This document shows, in pieces, positions 63,525-64,000 of a stretch of 64,000 nucleotides of DNA (within the stretch, counting starts at the first letter, position 1; every line of letters begins with the position of its first letter). Made by a program: the position numbers and the translations under genes. The notes under the pieces are model-generated. The model was not told the origin of the DNA. It saw only the letters and a program-made list of their open reading frames with translations, and did not search any database. The stretch comes from an uncultured Armatimonadota bacterium (GTDB lineage Bacteria > Armatimonadota > Armatimonadia > Armatimonadales > Armatimonadaceae): NCBI GenBank assembly GCA_903910385.1, contig CAIVZM010000048.1, forward strand, positions 37,044 to 101,043. Direction: 5' to 3'.

Positions 63525-63941
63525 ATGGATGCTTCGCAGGATATAGTTGTCGCTATTTCGCCGGAACGGGAGAAGTTTTTTGGGCGTTCAGGGACGATGT
63601 TGATTCCATCCCCCGAAACTGTCGCCGCATTTATTCAGGAGTTACCGACGAACAAACTCATCACGACGGAATTGCTTCGTCAGGAACTGGCGATGCGTCA
63701 CCAGGCGGATGTGACCTGTCCCGCCGCAATGCAAAAAGCGCTCCGCACGATTGCCCGTCGCACGGATGATTCCGTCCCTTACTGGCGGGTTGTGAAAAAG
63801 GATGGCTCGCCGCTCTCGATCTTTCCGGGCGGTGTGACAGGACAGGCGACGCTTCTGGAACAGGGGGGCTTTGTCATGGAAACGAAAAAAGAAATGTTGC
63901 GAGTGCAAAACCTGGCAGAGAATCTGGCAAGCTTTTCCTGA
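63525..63941 (+). CDS. MGMT-family (alkyltransferase-like) protein
   Basis: 138 residues from ATG 63525, after AGGAGGAAA. The segment KLITTELLRQELAMRHQADVTCP and VPYWRVVKKDGSPLSIFPGG, then LLEQGGF, resemble a small MGMT-related family. The active-site PCHRV motif of true O6-alkylguanine transferases is not seen; the lone Cys in VTCPAAMQ could be a different residue, so repair activity is uncertain. No partner gene nearby. Confidence 0.6.
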   Translation: MDASQDIVVAISPEREKFFGRSGTMLIPSPETVAAFIQELPTNKLITTELLRQELAMRHQADVTCPAAMQKALRTIARRTDDSVPYWRVVKKDGSPLSIFPGGVTGQATLLEQGGFVMETKKEMLRVQNLAENLASFS

Positions 63942-63980
63942 TTGTAGGCGATCATAAGAGAAACGACAAAGACCGGGGCG

Positions 63981-64000
63981 CTTCATTCTTAAGAATGAAG
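63981..64000. repeat. Perfect 20-bp palindrome at the window edge
   Basis: CTTCATTCTTAAGAATGAAG equals its own reverse complement. It is preceded by GACCGGGGCG. It may be the inner part of a larger terminator or repeat cut by the window end. Confidence 0.7.

Noticed and set aside
1..64000. CRISPR arrays, tRNA or rRNA genes, integrase-flanked prophage
   Set aside because: No regularly spaced repeats, no cloverleaf-like TTC-loop signatures and no phage structural genes were noticed in a visual scan.

Overview
The window is a stretch of bacterial chromosome, moderately GC-rich by eye. It carries housekeeping genes on both strands, mixed with secreted and envelope proteins and a few selfish or defensive modules. 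I see no rRNA, tRNA or CRISPR array. The best guess for the host is Armatimonadota or a near relative. The basis is a large DUF6785-type membrane protein, PEP-CTERM-like secreted proteins, baeRF-like, GH76 and sorbosone-dehydrogenase-like proteins, and many TTG starts. This is an inference, not a sequence match.

Layout. 1-5954 (minus): a prolyl oligopeptidase cut by the left edge, then glutamate synthase gltB. 6418-13887 (plus): the translation/secretion cluster ffh-rpsP-khpA-rimM-[pirin, minus]-[orphan antitoxin]-trmD-rplS-lepB-rnhB. 13888-25542: an accessory zone with a palindromic repeat, a 5'-truncated HNH nuclease, fabI, a cupin protein with a tandem repeat, a baeRF-type protein, a vapBC-type pair, an SGNH hydrolase, an MrfA/Hrq1-type helicase and a McrBC restriction system whose McrB carries a very large insertion. 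25650-30255: an SDR, a full copy of the palindromic repeat, recO, the DUF6785-type protein, and a compact REP/RAYT element with 84-bp inverted repeats.

30268-37400 (minus): a trp operon, trpL-trpE-ABM-gerW-like-trpG-(Gly/Gln-rich)-trpD-trpC-PHP. It is preceded by a near-consensus promoter, an 18-codon leader peptide with three consecutive Trp codons, and a strong terminator hairpin. This is a textbook ribosome-mediated attenuator, here with an apparently leaderless leader peptide.

37525-50311: a PEP-CTERM protein, a CoiA-like protein, an outer-membrane barrel, an epimerase, a PhyH dioxygenase behind an 11-bp phased repeat, a cation efflux protein, a GH76 hydrolase, leuB, a vapBC pair bracketed by a duplicated promoter, a DPP IV peptidase and small membrane proteins. 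50446-64000: secreted beta-propellers, a CorC/HlyC protein, a three-gene pentose/polyol operon ending in ribulokinase, a fasciclin protein, a predicted pseudokinase, surE, a stand-alone ftsZ with a very short C-terminal linker, and an MGMT-like protein.

Cross-cutting signals. Many genes start at TTG or GTG about 10 nt after an AGGAG-like site. Several others have a -10 hexamer only 5-7 nt before the start codon, which suggests leaderless transcripts.
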